A DNA stretch of 64,000 nt from Symbiodinium natans (taxonomy: Eukaryota > Sar > Dinophyceae > Suessiales > Symbiodiniaceae). The notes beneath the pieces are model-generated. The model was not told the DNA's origin and did no database searches. It was given only the letters and a program-made list of their open reading frames with translations. Below, in pieces: positions 23,301 through 31,400 of the stretch (positions within the stretch are counted from its first letter, which is position 1; each line of letters begins with the position of its first letter). The translations under genes were made by a program, and so were the position numbers. Location of the stretch: the NCBI GenBank assembly GCA_905221605.1, contig CAJNDS010002247.1:62001-126000 (forward strand), given 5' to 3'.

Positions 23301-23524
23301 GTTCTAGGGATGGGTTCCCTACATAGGACGGCTGATCGGGGGAGGCAAAAGCGGCCAGGACCAGAGCAGACCCCAACGCGAACCTCCCGCGAGCTTTCCC
23401 CACCCCCAACTAGGTCCCCCAAATCAGGGGGCTGATATCCCTTGGAGTTCTTCGGGAACTCGTCTCTCTTCTTCCGGGTCTGCTTGATCAAGTTCTCCAT
23501 CACCTGACGCAGGCTCTTCAAAAG
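11246..23524 (-). CDS. Ankyrin-repeat region, multi-exon (probable C-terminal part of the channel gene)
   Basis: At least 15 minus-strand exons encode ankyrin units. Module 1 is 23208-20837 (LCFAAARGDVAEVKKLVNGH, DYDSRTPLHIASSRGQVDVI, VDHFGRTPLMEACRG). Module 2 is 18440-14260 (ELCAAAS, DYDRRTPLHLACASGNHAAV, DNFGRTPLMEAVRHGNE). Module 3 is 12490-11246 (ELCDLVQLS, DYDKRTALMLACAEGRNMEA, KENRHYDLVTVLAAG). Ankyrin units mediate protein contacts, and in AKT-type K+ channels they follow the CNBD, as here in position and strand. The DYDxRTxLH / FGRTPL pairing also occurs in glutaminase and asparaginase ankyrin tails, so separate genes remain possible. Many junctions agree in phase; several exons between modules are missing from this reading. 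Confidence 0.75.
11940..11990 (-). CDS. ankyrin module 3, second helix
   Basis: Reads NMEAAVSLVQIKAPLF. Joined to the previous exon it gives ACAEGRNMEAAVSLVQIKA. Donor T|GTGGGTTTAGGG, or a GC site after IK. Confidence 0.8.
12146..12196 (-). CDS. ankyrin module 3, DYDKRTAL unit
   Basis: Reads CDYDKRTALMLACAEG. Acceptor CGGCTGCAG, textbook donor C|GTGAGT. Confidence 0.88.
12278..12418 (-). repeat. (CCCTAAA)n array
   Basis: CCCTAAA orientation, with degenerate units at the left end; upstream of the exon at 12196-12146 in gene sense. Confidence 0.95.
12421..12490 (-). CDS. exon opening ankyrin module 3
   Basis: Reads ELCDLVQLSPVQSTESPKLS then EHP. The 3' splice site is TTTAG, the last unit of a telomeric array (TTTAG|CGAG). 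The donor is GTTGGGTTTAGGG. Telomeric sequence therefore bounds the exon on both sides. Confidence 0.65.
13101..13212. repeat. Insert with telomeric pieces between 19-bp direct repeats
   Basis: CAGGCCAAGAAGCAAGTTG (13101-13119) and CAGGCCAAGAAGCAGGTTG (13194-13212) flank 74 nt that hold TTTAGGG and two ACGTTAAAAACCC-like pieces. Confidence 0.85.
13257..13334 (-). CDS. candidate terminal exon
   Basis: Reads VQTALRDKPRPKAPGMVKSN then PLPKS and TGA, after GGTTGCAG. It could be a C-terminus, or it could be spliced earlier at ATG|GTGAAG. Borders approximate. Confidence 0.4.
13438..13519 (-). CDS. candidate exon
   Basis: Reads DDSNVTHAGQELPRAYVEES then GGLFGFS. Acceptor CATGCCAG, donor G|GTAGGC. 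Coding-like and unrecognised. Confidence 0.55.
14140..14259 (-). repeat. (CCCTAAA)n array at an exon border
   Basis: The first minus-sense unit is GTTTAGGG directly after the exon ending at 14260. Confidence 0.95.
14260..14354 (-). CDS. ankyrin-region exon
   Basis: Phase 0 reading ELRSAASNPRSTPWLLRRRK follows the previous exon. An alternative frame contains an ATG (14316) and reads MASAKTETQRRRQKLGDG. The donor is GTTTAGGG at 14259. Frame choice is uncertain. Confidence 0.55.
14411..14482 (-). CDS. ankyrin module 2, continuation
   Basis: Reads AVRHGNEWLPQRAGSESEIL then KRRA. MEAVRHGNE across the junction is a usual ankyrin first helix. Donor GCG|GTGACC. Confidence 0.7.
14618..14652 (-). CDS. 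ankyrin module 2, FGRTPL unit (35 nt)
   Basis: Reads RDNFGRTPLME. Acceptor GCGCTGAG, GC donor (GAG|GCAGGG) preferred over a nearby GT because of the next exon. Confidence 0.85.
15106..15195 (-). CDS. ankyrin module 2, DYDRRTPLH unit
   Basis: Reads DYDRRTPLHLACASGNHAAV then QVLIQEDPT, a near-consensus ankyrin unit. Acceptor GCGCTGCAG, donor T|GTGTTC; phase 1 matches the next exon. Confidence 0.9.
15249..15453 (+). repeat. (TTTAGGG)n array
   Basis: About 29 nearly perfect units with one TTTTAGGG-like defect. Confidence 0.98.
15841..16868. repeat. 20-21-bp minisatellite with an internal inversion
   Basis: About 48 copies of a unit AAAAAAATGACCTTGCCCAGT (A-tract of 5-8). At about 16684-16733 two units are inverted and then the direct orientation resumes. 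The unit length lets all minus frames stay open, giving false ORFs of up to 298 codons. Confidence 0.97.
16902..17085 (+). repeat. (TTTAGGG)n array
   Basis: About 26 units with one interruption (GTTTGTTTAGGG) near 16968. Confidence 0.98.
17315..17403 (-). CDS. candidate exon with an in-frame stop
   Basis: Reads DHNVTMWHLPLTPSPVPKHL then DSVLENLMP and TAG after GCACCAAG. It conflicts with a gene running through to 14 kb, so either it is an intron frame or a gene ends here. Confidence 0.35.
18238..18340 (-). repeat. (CCCTAAA)n array at an exon border
   Basis: Starts immediately after the exon 18342-18440 in gene sense (GTGGGTTTAGGG). Confidence 0.95.
18342..18440 (-). CDS. exon opening ankyrin module 2
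   Basis: Reads EVMDKFAEAAELCAAASDPQ then QLWLPGVEKTALW. The frame is open for 33 codons. Acceptor GACTGCAG, donor TGG|GTGGGTTTAGGG. Confidence 0.7.
19373..19431 (-). CDS. ankyrin-region exon
   Basis: Reads ASLGFDDSQERPKAPLPLL. Acceptor CCAAGGCAG; donor GAG|GTAGGGTCTAGGG, where the intron opens directly with degenerate telomeric units. Confidence 0.65.
19683..19857 (+). repeat. (TTTAGGG)n array with CCTAGGG variants
   Basis: About 17 perfect units followed by several CCTAGGG units. Confidence 0.97.
19860..19938 (-). CDS. ankyrin-region exon
   Basis: Reads SIDSADLRDSPLSRIEASTA then AFLVQS. A SADLRDSPL motif resembles an ankyrin loop. Phase 0 out fits the next exon. Confidence 0.65.
20837..20938 (-). 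CDS. ankyrin module 1, FGRTPL unit
   Basis: Reads LEPPEGSSLLPRIDCVDHFG then RTPLMEACRGSQ. The strong pyrimidine-rich acceptor CGCCCCCTTCAG supports the start. The end may be 20852 (GT) or 20837 (GC). Confidence 0.8.
21409..21456 (-). CDS. ankyrin module 1, second helix
   Basis: Reads GQVDVIKILIAS across the junction, a canonical ankyrin second helix. The 3' end (T|GTGGGG) is the phase-compatible choice. Confidence 0.75.
21697..21733 (-). CDS. ankyrin module 1, RTPLH helix (37 nt)
   Basis: Reads DSRTPLHIASSR after AAGCCCAG; GC donor (G|GCGTGG). Confidence 0.85.
22051..22095 (-). CDS. ankyrin module 1, loop
   Basis: Reads VKKLVNGHSPNCADY after GCTGCAG; GC donor (TAC|GCCTCG). It completes the AAxxGDxxxVKKLVxxGxxxNxxDY pattern. 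Confidence 0.8.
22243..22955. repeat. Pair of 35-bp direct repeats
   Basis: CCTAACACCCCTTGTGCACC and its continuation CCTCTAAAGCCCCAAA occur at 22243-22278 and again, with one change, at 22921-22955. Each follows a CCCTAAA block. Confidence 0.85.
22980..23034 (-). CDS. ankyrin module 1, first helix
   Basis: Reads DLTTAALCFAAARGDVAE. The GC donor (GAG|GCGACC) is chosen because it joins perfectly to the next ankyrin piece. Confidence 0.8.
23152..23208 (-). CDS. ankyrin-region exon
   Basis: Reads LYRVILRDAQSHRMHSRP. The donor is CG|GTTCAGGG, a TTCAGGG telomere variant. Phase 2 fits the next exon. Confidence 0.65.
23411..23524 (-). CDS. exon upstream of ankyrin module 1
   Basis: Reads LLKSLRQVMENLIKQTRKKR then DEFPKNSKGYQPPDL. 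It is a basic, helical and clearly coding frame linking channel and ankyrin parts. Acceptor AAGCCAG; end taken at CTA|GTTGGG. Confidence 0.7.
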
Positions 23525-23989
23525 CTGGCTTCTCCCCAGGTCCCAATGTTGATGAAAAGGTCACACTTAATGGCAGTGGGTGTATGTGAAAAGGCACCGA
23601 TGACTTTGTTCTGTTTGCTCCTGAGAACCATGCAAGACATATGCCGCCAGCAGGAAAGCCGACAAAAACTGCTTCGCTAGAAAGCGGACAGGGGTGCAAA
23701 CTTGTCCGGAAACAAGGCACCCCAGACCTTTGTGAATGAATGAAAAGCTGTGGTTCTCACGAAGCAGCCACATGCTTCTAGCGCCAAGACAAGTCGCAAA
23801 AAAAACTAAAACCCGAACCAGAAACCGTCCACCCCCCCCCCCCCCCCCCCCCCCCAAGCCTCGAACCCTGCCAACCCTAAACCCTAAACCCCAAACCCTA
23901 AAACCCCAAACCCTAAACCCCAAACCCTAAACCCCAAAGCCTAAACCCAAACCCCAAACCCTAAACCCTAAACCCCAAACCCTAAACGC

Positions 23990-24039
23990 CTGCGAGCCAT
24001 CCGCCGGGAAGTTGGAGATCGCCACTTCCCAGGCGTGAT
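23990..24039 (-). CDS. candidate exon
   Basis: Reads HAWEVAISNFPADGSQ between ACCGAG and a GC donor abutting GCGTTTAGGG. Not recognised. Confidence 0.45.
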
Positions 24040-24161
24040 CTCGGTTTAGGGTTTAGGGTTTAGGGTTTGGGGTTTAGGGTTTGGGGTTTAAGGTTTAGGG
24101 TTTAGGGGTTTAGGGTTGAACGATCTCTGAGGCTGTTTTATTTTGCGGCCATGTAAGCAAC

Positions 24162-24194
24162 CTCTGCGCTCTGCCCATCCTGAAGATGATCTTG
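24162..24194 (-). CDS. candidate micro-exon after a C-homopolymer
   Basis: KIIFRMGRAQ follows a 3' splice site formed by a run of C (plus-strand G-run 24197-24214) ending in CAG. Donor AG|GTTGCT. Confidence 0.45.
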
Positions 24195-24285
24195 CTGGGG
24201 GGGGGGGGGGGGGGTTTTCAGTGGAGTGGGTGTTACCCTAAACCCTAAACCCTAAACCCCAAACCCTAAACCCTAAACCCTAAAC

Positions 24286-24356
24286 CCTAAGTCCCCCCTC
24301 GAAATCTGGAAAGTCACAGGGCAGGAGCTGCCCGAAGCAGCTACGCAGAGCAATGC
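24286..24356 (-). CDS. candidate exon between CNBD and ankyrin parts
   Basis: Open minus frame GIALRSCFGQLLPCDFPDFE after GAGTAG, ending AGG|GTTTAGGG, again a telomeric donor. It may belong to the end of the CNBD; no firm match. Confidence 0.45.
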
Positions 24357-25028
24357 CTACTCTTACTGTTTGTTTGTCTTTAATTACGTTAATTCTCATA
24401 CATAAACCCGGCCCTAGTTTGTTTGTTTTAATTCTACAAAGCTAATGCATAAACCCGAAATTTTTTTGTTTCAGTTCTGATACATAAGCCCTAAACCCCC
24501 TGCAACCTGGAGATGTCTCGGGTTTTTTTCCCCTGCGGCCGTGTGACGCTGCACCGGGGTGTGAGGGCCATTGAGAGTCTTCCCAGGCTTCTTCGACCAA
24601 TTCCGAGAGGTGCGTTGCCAAGCCGGCAGTACCCAGAAATTCTGGAAACCCTCCGAGCCCCAGCACCCACATCCGAGACCAGAAGGCCTCAACTGCCCCA
24701 AACCCGAAATACCCGTAATGCCCATCATGCCCTGAATGCCCTTCATACCCTTAACCCCCTCAACACCCTCTGACCACCCCTTGAGCACCCTCAAAAAAAC
24801 CCCTTTCGCACCCTCAAACCACCCTTCTTCCACCCCCAAACACCCTAAAAGGGTCAAAGCCCTTAAGGCCCCCCCCTTAAGCCCCCCCTTAAGCACCCCC
24901 TTAAAGCCCCCCTTAAGCCCCCCCTTGCACCGAGGGGCTGCTGAGGCTCAAGATGCGGCACAGCGTTTTGCTGCTCACGTCCATGGGCTCGGGCAGCCGA
25001 CCTCAAAAGGGTCGGCGATTTATTTGTA

Positions 25029-25137
25029 GGGGATAGGATTAGGGGGACCCTTGGGCACATAGACCCTCTGAATAACTGTTTAACAGAGCCAGAAGAGGGT
25101 TCAGAAGGGCTACCCTTTGAAGGGTCCCCCTTATCCC
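25029..25137. mobile_element. Hairpin (MITE-like) element
   Basis: Ends GGGATA..AGGGGGACCCTT and AAGGGTCCCCCTTATCCC pair over about 18 bp. Confidence 0.55.
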
Positions 25138-25322
25138 ATTTAGGAATTTGGCCCCTTCCCCTTTTTTGCTTCTCTCCTTCTCTTTTTTTTTGGGTGGAAG
25201 GTGGGGGGGGGGGGGTGCCTTTAAGGGCTTCTAGGGGCTTTGCGAAGGGCTTTTAGAGGGCCGTTTAGGTTTAGGTTTTAGAAAGAAAGAAAGCTGCCAC
25301 AACGCTGAGTTGAACCGTTGAC

Positions 25323-25409
25323 CGCCCCCAAGATGTCCCGAAACTCGGAAGCCTCAGGACAAAAATGCTGGCTCGGGCGGCAAAGGAAGGCGAACTCGGA
25401 GAAGGTCTC
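25323..25409 (-). CDS. channel exon: CNBD phosphate-binding region
   Basis: Reads ETFSEFAFLCRPSQHFCPEA. TFSEFAFL occupies the place of the conserved FGExALL in the ligand-binding cassette. The FGE glycine is replaced by S and the usual arginine lies in CRPSQ, so ligand binding may be altered. Confidence 0.7.
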
Positions 25410-28400
25410 CTTGGCCAAGCGACGAGATACCGGTTCACAAGTCCGGATGCTTCTCATGCATCATGCTCGCATCGCAGCACGTCATGTTCCGCGCCGTCCT
25501 CCTGAAACCTCCAAACCCTGAACCCTGAACCCTAAACCCGAAACCCTAAACCCTGAACGCCTGAAAGGCGAAGGATCCCTCCAAACCTTAAGCTTCGACC
25601 TGACACCGCCCCCACCCCCCAGTTGTACCAAGGCTGTTACGCGAGCATCTTAGTCGGCTCAAGCTTGTTTTTCATTGGCCAGCATTACAGCAAGGCAACA
25701 AGGGGCATGTTACGAGAACAGCAGATTCCATATGCTGACATGCGTACCCGAAGTGTCTGTACTCAACACTTAGCTGTCATGAACTGCCTCAGCTCAAGCC
25801 CAGCTTCATGCATCCTACGTGTCTCGATCATCACCCCGCGGTGTGAGAGAAGCACCTGCAATGAGTGGGCGGAGGGGGGTTGGGGGTGGGGGGGGGGAGG
25901 TCCAGGTTGGGGTTCTCGTTTGAAGGCTTAGGGTTTAGGGCTTGGGGTTTGGGTATGTTGGCCTGATGACCTACAGTTTTCCTGCAGATGCAGGCTTGGG
26001 ACAGTGAGCACCACGCTAGACGTCTCACAAACGTGTTCGGTGCTTTGGGGGATCCAACTCGCCTCGCCATCCGAGATGATGTACAGGTTGCTGGTGGACT
26101 CCTCCACATAGACCTCCCCACTTCGCAGTGGCCCTAAACCCTAAACCCTAAACCCTAAACCCTAAACCCTAAACCCTAAACCCTAAACCCTAAACCCTAA
26201 ACCCTAAACCCTAAACCCTAAACCCTAAACCCTAAACCCTAAACCCTAAACCCTAAACCCTAAACCCTAAACCCTAAACCCTAAACCCTAAACCCTAAAC
26301 CCTAAACCCTAAACCCTAAACCCTAAACCCAAACCCTAAACCCTAAACCCTAAGCCCTGATCGGTCTCCAAAGGTCATCGAGCTGGCTTCGGGATGGGCC
26401 CCTGAAAACCCTTCGAGAAAAAAAACCCAAGCCCGCCAGAAGAAAAGCCTGCTCTTCTGCACGCAAAAGCCGCCGGCCGAGCGGCTGAAGCGATCTAGGA
26501 TATAAGGTAGGATCCTCGTTAGTTATCGGTATCTGCAGAGAAGGGCCCACAGTTTGAGCACTCACCACTATGGAACCCTATATACACAACCCCCTAGACA
26601 CCTCAACCCTCAACCCCAAACCCGGAACCCAAACCAACAATGCCCAGATCCTCATATCAAACCCTCAACCCTAAACCCTAAACCCCAAACCCTAAACCCC
26701 CAGCCCCCCTGAGACTTGCTGGGGGCCGGGCTAGGTGATGTCCCGCCATGTACCTCAGGGGGAAGGGGGGGGGGGTGGTGCTCTTGGGGGGTGCTTGTTG
26801 GGGGGCCTTCGTGGGTTTCAAGTTTAACGGGTCGCTTCTTTGGCCTCTATGGAGCTTAGGGCTCATAACCACACGAGATCCCGATCCGCCGGACCCTCTT
26901 TGAACCTGAAGCCCTCAGAGGCTGTGTCGAGGGGCTTCGGGAGGGGCTTTGGGGCGAAACCAAGAGGAGCCCTTCAACCCGGTCAGGCGTTCGGGATGGA
27001 GGCTTCTTGCAAAGAGCAGGCCCCGAAGCCCCCCTCAAAGAAGGAACGAATCACAGGCATCCAGGGCGCAAGTTGGAGACGAGCTTGCTGTGAAGCTGGG
27101 AAAGACAGCCTCAAGCCCCCGAGGCGTCAGGGACTCCATGAAGGATACGTGCCGGCGTCAGAGCTGAAGCTGGTTTAGGGTTTATGAGGGTTTAGGGTTT
27201 AGGGTTTAGGGTTTAGGGTTTAGGGCTTAGGGTTTAGGGTTTAGGGTCCGAGACACAGCTGAAACTGAAGAAAGACCCCGGGCAAGACTGATGCTTCGTC
27301 ACGACGAGCTGCGTTTCGCACAATGTGAGAACCTCAGCACAGGCTCCCCTAGTCTCAGTCAGCAGTGGGGGCCACTTCTCTGAAAGCCCACAAGGGGGGG
27401 TTACCTGTTGAAGAGCGTACAATCAAGGTGTGCCCCTTTGGGAGATACCCAAACCCTAGACCCTAGACCCTAGACCCTAAACCCTAAGCCTTGTAGAGCC
27501 TAAACCAAAAACCTACCCTCATCCTCAACGTCAAAGCCCACGAGGACTAAAGAGATGCAGGGTCTTCTCCATCTTCGAGTAGGGTTTAGGGTTTAGGGTT
27601 TAGGGCTCAGGGTTCAGGGTTCAGGGTTCAAGGTTCAGGGTTCAGGGTTCAGGGTTCAGGGTTCAGGGTTCGGGGTTCAGAATTCAGGGTTCAGGGTTCG
27701 GGGTTCAGGCTTTAAGGGTTTCGGGGTAAGGGTTTAGGGTACGATTTGGACTTGGGGCGCAAGCCCTCAGCCCTAAACCCCAAACCCTAAGCCTAAGCCC
27801 GAAGCCCTCAACCCTAAACCAAAAGCTCGTGGTGTAAGACTCAGGGCTTATAGGTCTGGACCTCCTTCTTCCAGCACAACCCCTCCCTGAATCCTTACAG
27901 CCTCAGCAAGAGCCCTAAACCCCAAACCCCCAAACCCCAAAACCCCAAACCCCCCCAAAACCCCCAAAACCCCCAAACCCCAAAACCCCAAAACCCCAAA
28001 ACCCCAAAACCCCAAAACCCCAAAACCCCAAAACCCCAAAACCCCAAAACCCCAAAACCCAAAACCCCAAAACCCCAAAACCCCAAAACCCCAAAACCCC
28101 AAAACCCCAAAACCCCAAAAACCCCCAAAAACCCCAAAACGCTAGACATGGACGGTTGATGAGTGAACCAAGGCACAGCTCCACTTCCCGGACAAGCTTG
28201 GAGTAGAGCAGCGAGCTAATCCGCTGCCTTTCGCAGCATGGAAAGGGGTGTGGGAGTGTGGGTTTGAGGATTTGTTTTTTTTTTTTTTGGGGGGGGGGGG
28301 GGGTTGTGGGGATTTGGATTTGCCATCGAAGGCCCATAACCGACCGCCCAGAAGATCCCAAGCACGAAGTCGTGAACAAAAAACACATGACAGCTCCCTA

Positions 28401-31400
28401 CATCTTGTAGACCCTTAACCCTGAACCCTGAACCCTGAACCCTAAACCCTAAACCCTAAACCCTAAACCCTAAACCCTCAACCCTCAACCCTCAACCCTC
28501 AACCCTAAACCCTAAACCCTAGACCAGACCCTGAACCGAAAATCCTGAAGCCAACATGCATTCTGCCATATTCTGCCTGTAGAGCTCCGGGAGCATGGAC
28601 ATCACGCTCGACTCTAACTCCTGGCTTCTGGCTGGCACTGGGCGAAGTCGGGCCTCTACAGGGTTTAGGGTTTAGGGTTTAGGGTTTAGGGTTTAGGGTT
28701 TAGGGTTTAGGGTTTAGGGTTTAGGGTTTAGGGTTTAGGGTTTAGGGTTTAGGGTTTAGGGTTTAGGGTTTAGGGTTTAGGGTTTAGGGTTTAGCCCTTA
28801 GACCCTCCTTATGATGACCTTACGACGCGAGGAACGTTCTGTGGCTCTGCCACTCATCGAGAAGTTTTCCAGCTTTAGGATGCCACAGGTGCGACGACAT
28901 ATGGGGACGGTACCAAACAACGAGCACGCAATGCCGAACGAGCCGGGGGTGCCTCTTGGAAGGCTGCGGGGGGGTACCCGAACTCAAGCATCCCTATTTG
29001 AGCAGAGCATTTTCTCAAGTGCAACAGTTTGGCTTTGCCGACCCTTCCACACAGAGTTTCCCTTCGGATCCGCGCAACCGATCCGAAGCAGGAAAAGATC
29101 GGATGAGGATCGTCTGCATTGAAACAGGGAGCTTGTGCGCATGCCGAGGGATCTGGGAGATCAGAGACAGCTTGCAGGGCTTTTGCAGGTTCGCTTCTTC
29201 GACCCCTCAAACCCTAAACCCCAAACCTGAGACCCTAAACCCCAGACCCTAAACCCCAAACCCTAAACCCTAAACCCCAAACCCTAAACCCCTAAACCTA
29301 AACCCCCAAACCCTAAACCCTAAACCCTGAACCCTAAAACCCTGCAACCCTCTCCTGGTCGGTGCTGAACTTGAAGCGCACGTAGCCCTGAAGCTGCTCC
29401 TGGTGACAGGGGGGGGGGGGGGGGGGCTGGATCTCTTGGGTATGGGGTTTTTGGGGTGAAAGCTCCTGTGGGGTAGAGGGAACCTAAGCCCTGAGCCAGC
29501 ACGGCACCCTAAACCCTAAACCCTAAACCCTAAACCCTAAACCCTAAAACCCTAAAACCCTAAAACCCTAAACGAGCTAGGGTACCGAGCATCCATCATA
29601 CCTCGCCACCGAGGCCTTGCTACCCTAAACCCGGGCCTGGGCCTCCAAGCTGGCGGCGCCAACAACGCTTTTTTGAAGCTCCAAAAACCCCCAAACGAGA
29701 ACGGTTTAGGGGTTTGGGTTCAGGGTTCAGGGTTCAGGGTTCAGGGTTTTAGGGTTTAGGGTTTAGGGTTTAGGGTTTAGGGTTTAGAGTTTAGGGTTTA
29801 AGGTTTAGGGTTTAGGGTTTAGGGCTTAGGGCTTAGGGCTTAGGGCTGCAGGCCTTCACGACTTGGGGCAGGTTGAAGGTCTTGCAGAAGACGCCCAGCT
29901 GCCGAAGCTCCTTGCCTCAAAAGAGACAGCGCGGTCGCATGCCGGGGAATTAGTTGCTGAGTACCATAAACCAATTGGTTTAGGGTTTAGGGTTTAGGGT
30001 TTAGGGTTTAGGGTTTAGGGTTTAGGGTTTAGGGTTTAAGGTTTAAGGTTCAGGGCTATTATGGTAGGATTAGATTATTGCGATTATTATGATTGCTGTT
30101 ATTACTTGTTATTGTTGTTATCAATTTTTCATGATTATCATTAGTATTAATATTTCTAGGCCTGAAGACTCGGGCGTTCCTCTAAGCACATACATGCGGG
30201 GTCCTCTTGGGGGTCCTTTGATTGAGTTGTTGATCAGGGTATTCAAGCTACCAAGGCTGTCTACGCTAGCCCCTTCTCCCCAAAACAGATAGCGCTTCCT
30301 GGCTTCAAGTCCTCCCAAAAACTCTTGACCTGCTTGCAGCTTGGTACACAACTGCACCCGTGACATGGTCAAACACTAGACTCTCCTCGCGTGCTCCACA
30401 ACTCACACCACACGCTACAGCTGCGGATCCAGGTTCACCAAGATCTCCACATGCCTGCAAAGAATCATGCTCTAAGCCAGGCGGCGCATGGTGTAGATCC
30501 CGACATCGGCTCGTGTGAGCAGGGCGGAGAGATTCGAAACGAGGTAGGTCTGAAGGCAGATGTTGGCCATCATGACCACCTCGGCGGAGTTTGGGGAGTC
30601 TGAGTGGCCGAGAGAGCGTGACTTCAAGCCGAAAGGCAACACTGTGTATGGTGTGTCCTCCTAGTCGCGTCCAGAATGGACCCTGGTCCTGACGTAAGGC
30701 TGCACTTTGAGCATCCTCCCTCGAAGATTTTACCATGACCTTGCGAAGGTCCCGCCAAGCCCGAAAGCTTGGGTTTTAGGGCTTGGGGTTTAGGGCTCCC
30801 TAAACCCTAAACCCTAAACCCGAAACCCCAAACCCTAAAACCCTGAAACCCTGGGCAAGGTCAGGGCCAGGGATTACCTCGAGCAGGTCTTCTTAGTGCA
30901 GTCTGGCTGGCACAGGCAAGCATCTTCTCCCAGTCGCTGGTCGGCACCAGTTCACCTGCGTGGGATATGGGGGGTTTGGGGGGTGGTTGGGGGGGAGTTT
31001 TGCAAGGAACTGGGGGGTTTGGGGAGTTTTGGGGAGAATTTTGGGGAGAGTTTTGGGGAGTTTTGAGGGGAATTTGGAGAAATTTCGAGTTTTTGGGATG
31101 CCCTGGCCGACCGACCGACCCATTCGTGGGCATTTCCCAAACTACAAAATCCCCTCCATGCACCCCCCCCCCCCCAAATACCCAAAACGAGGGACGGGCA
31201 ATCTGAACTCTGGGGACTCCGCAGTTCTATGTGGGCCCTGGGAGATTCCTTCGCCGTGACAAGCAAGCAACGTTTGGGGTTTAGGGTTTCTTGGAGCAAA
31301 GCAAGGTCCTGTGTACATGCTCCGGGAGTTCCCCCACACAAAAGGACATCGAGTGCAGGGCTCGTGACAGTCTCCCAGCAGAGGCCGCAAAGGAATACAT

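Noticed and set aside
25333-25533. Plus-strand ORF with LARAAKEGELG resembling ankyrin
   Set aside because: The minus strand reads the CNBD piece TFSEFAFLC in order with the channel; the plus frame is its mirror.
25988-26137. Plus-strand frame MQAWDSEHHARRLTN to a stop after a good acceptor
   Set aside because: The minus strand at the same place reads a CNBD motif (SNLYIISDGE) in order with the other channel exons.
28811-29122. Plus-strand 103-codon ORF MMTLRREERSVALPLI
   Set aside because: It lies in a channel intron on the opposite strand without family or splice support; base composition leaves both strands open.
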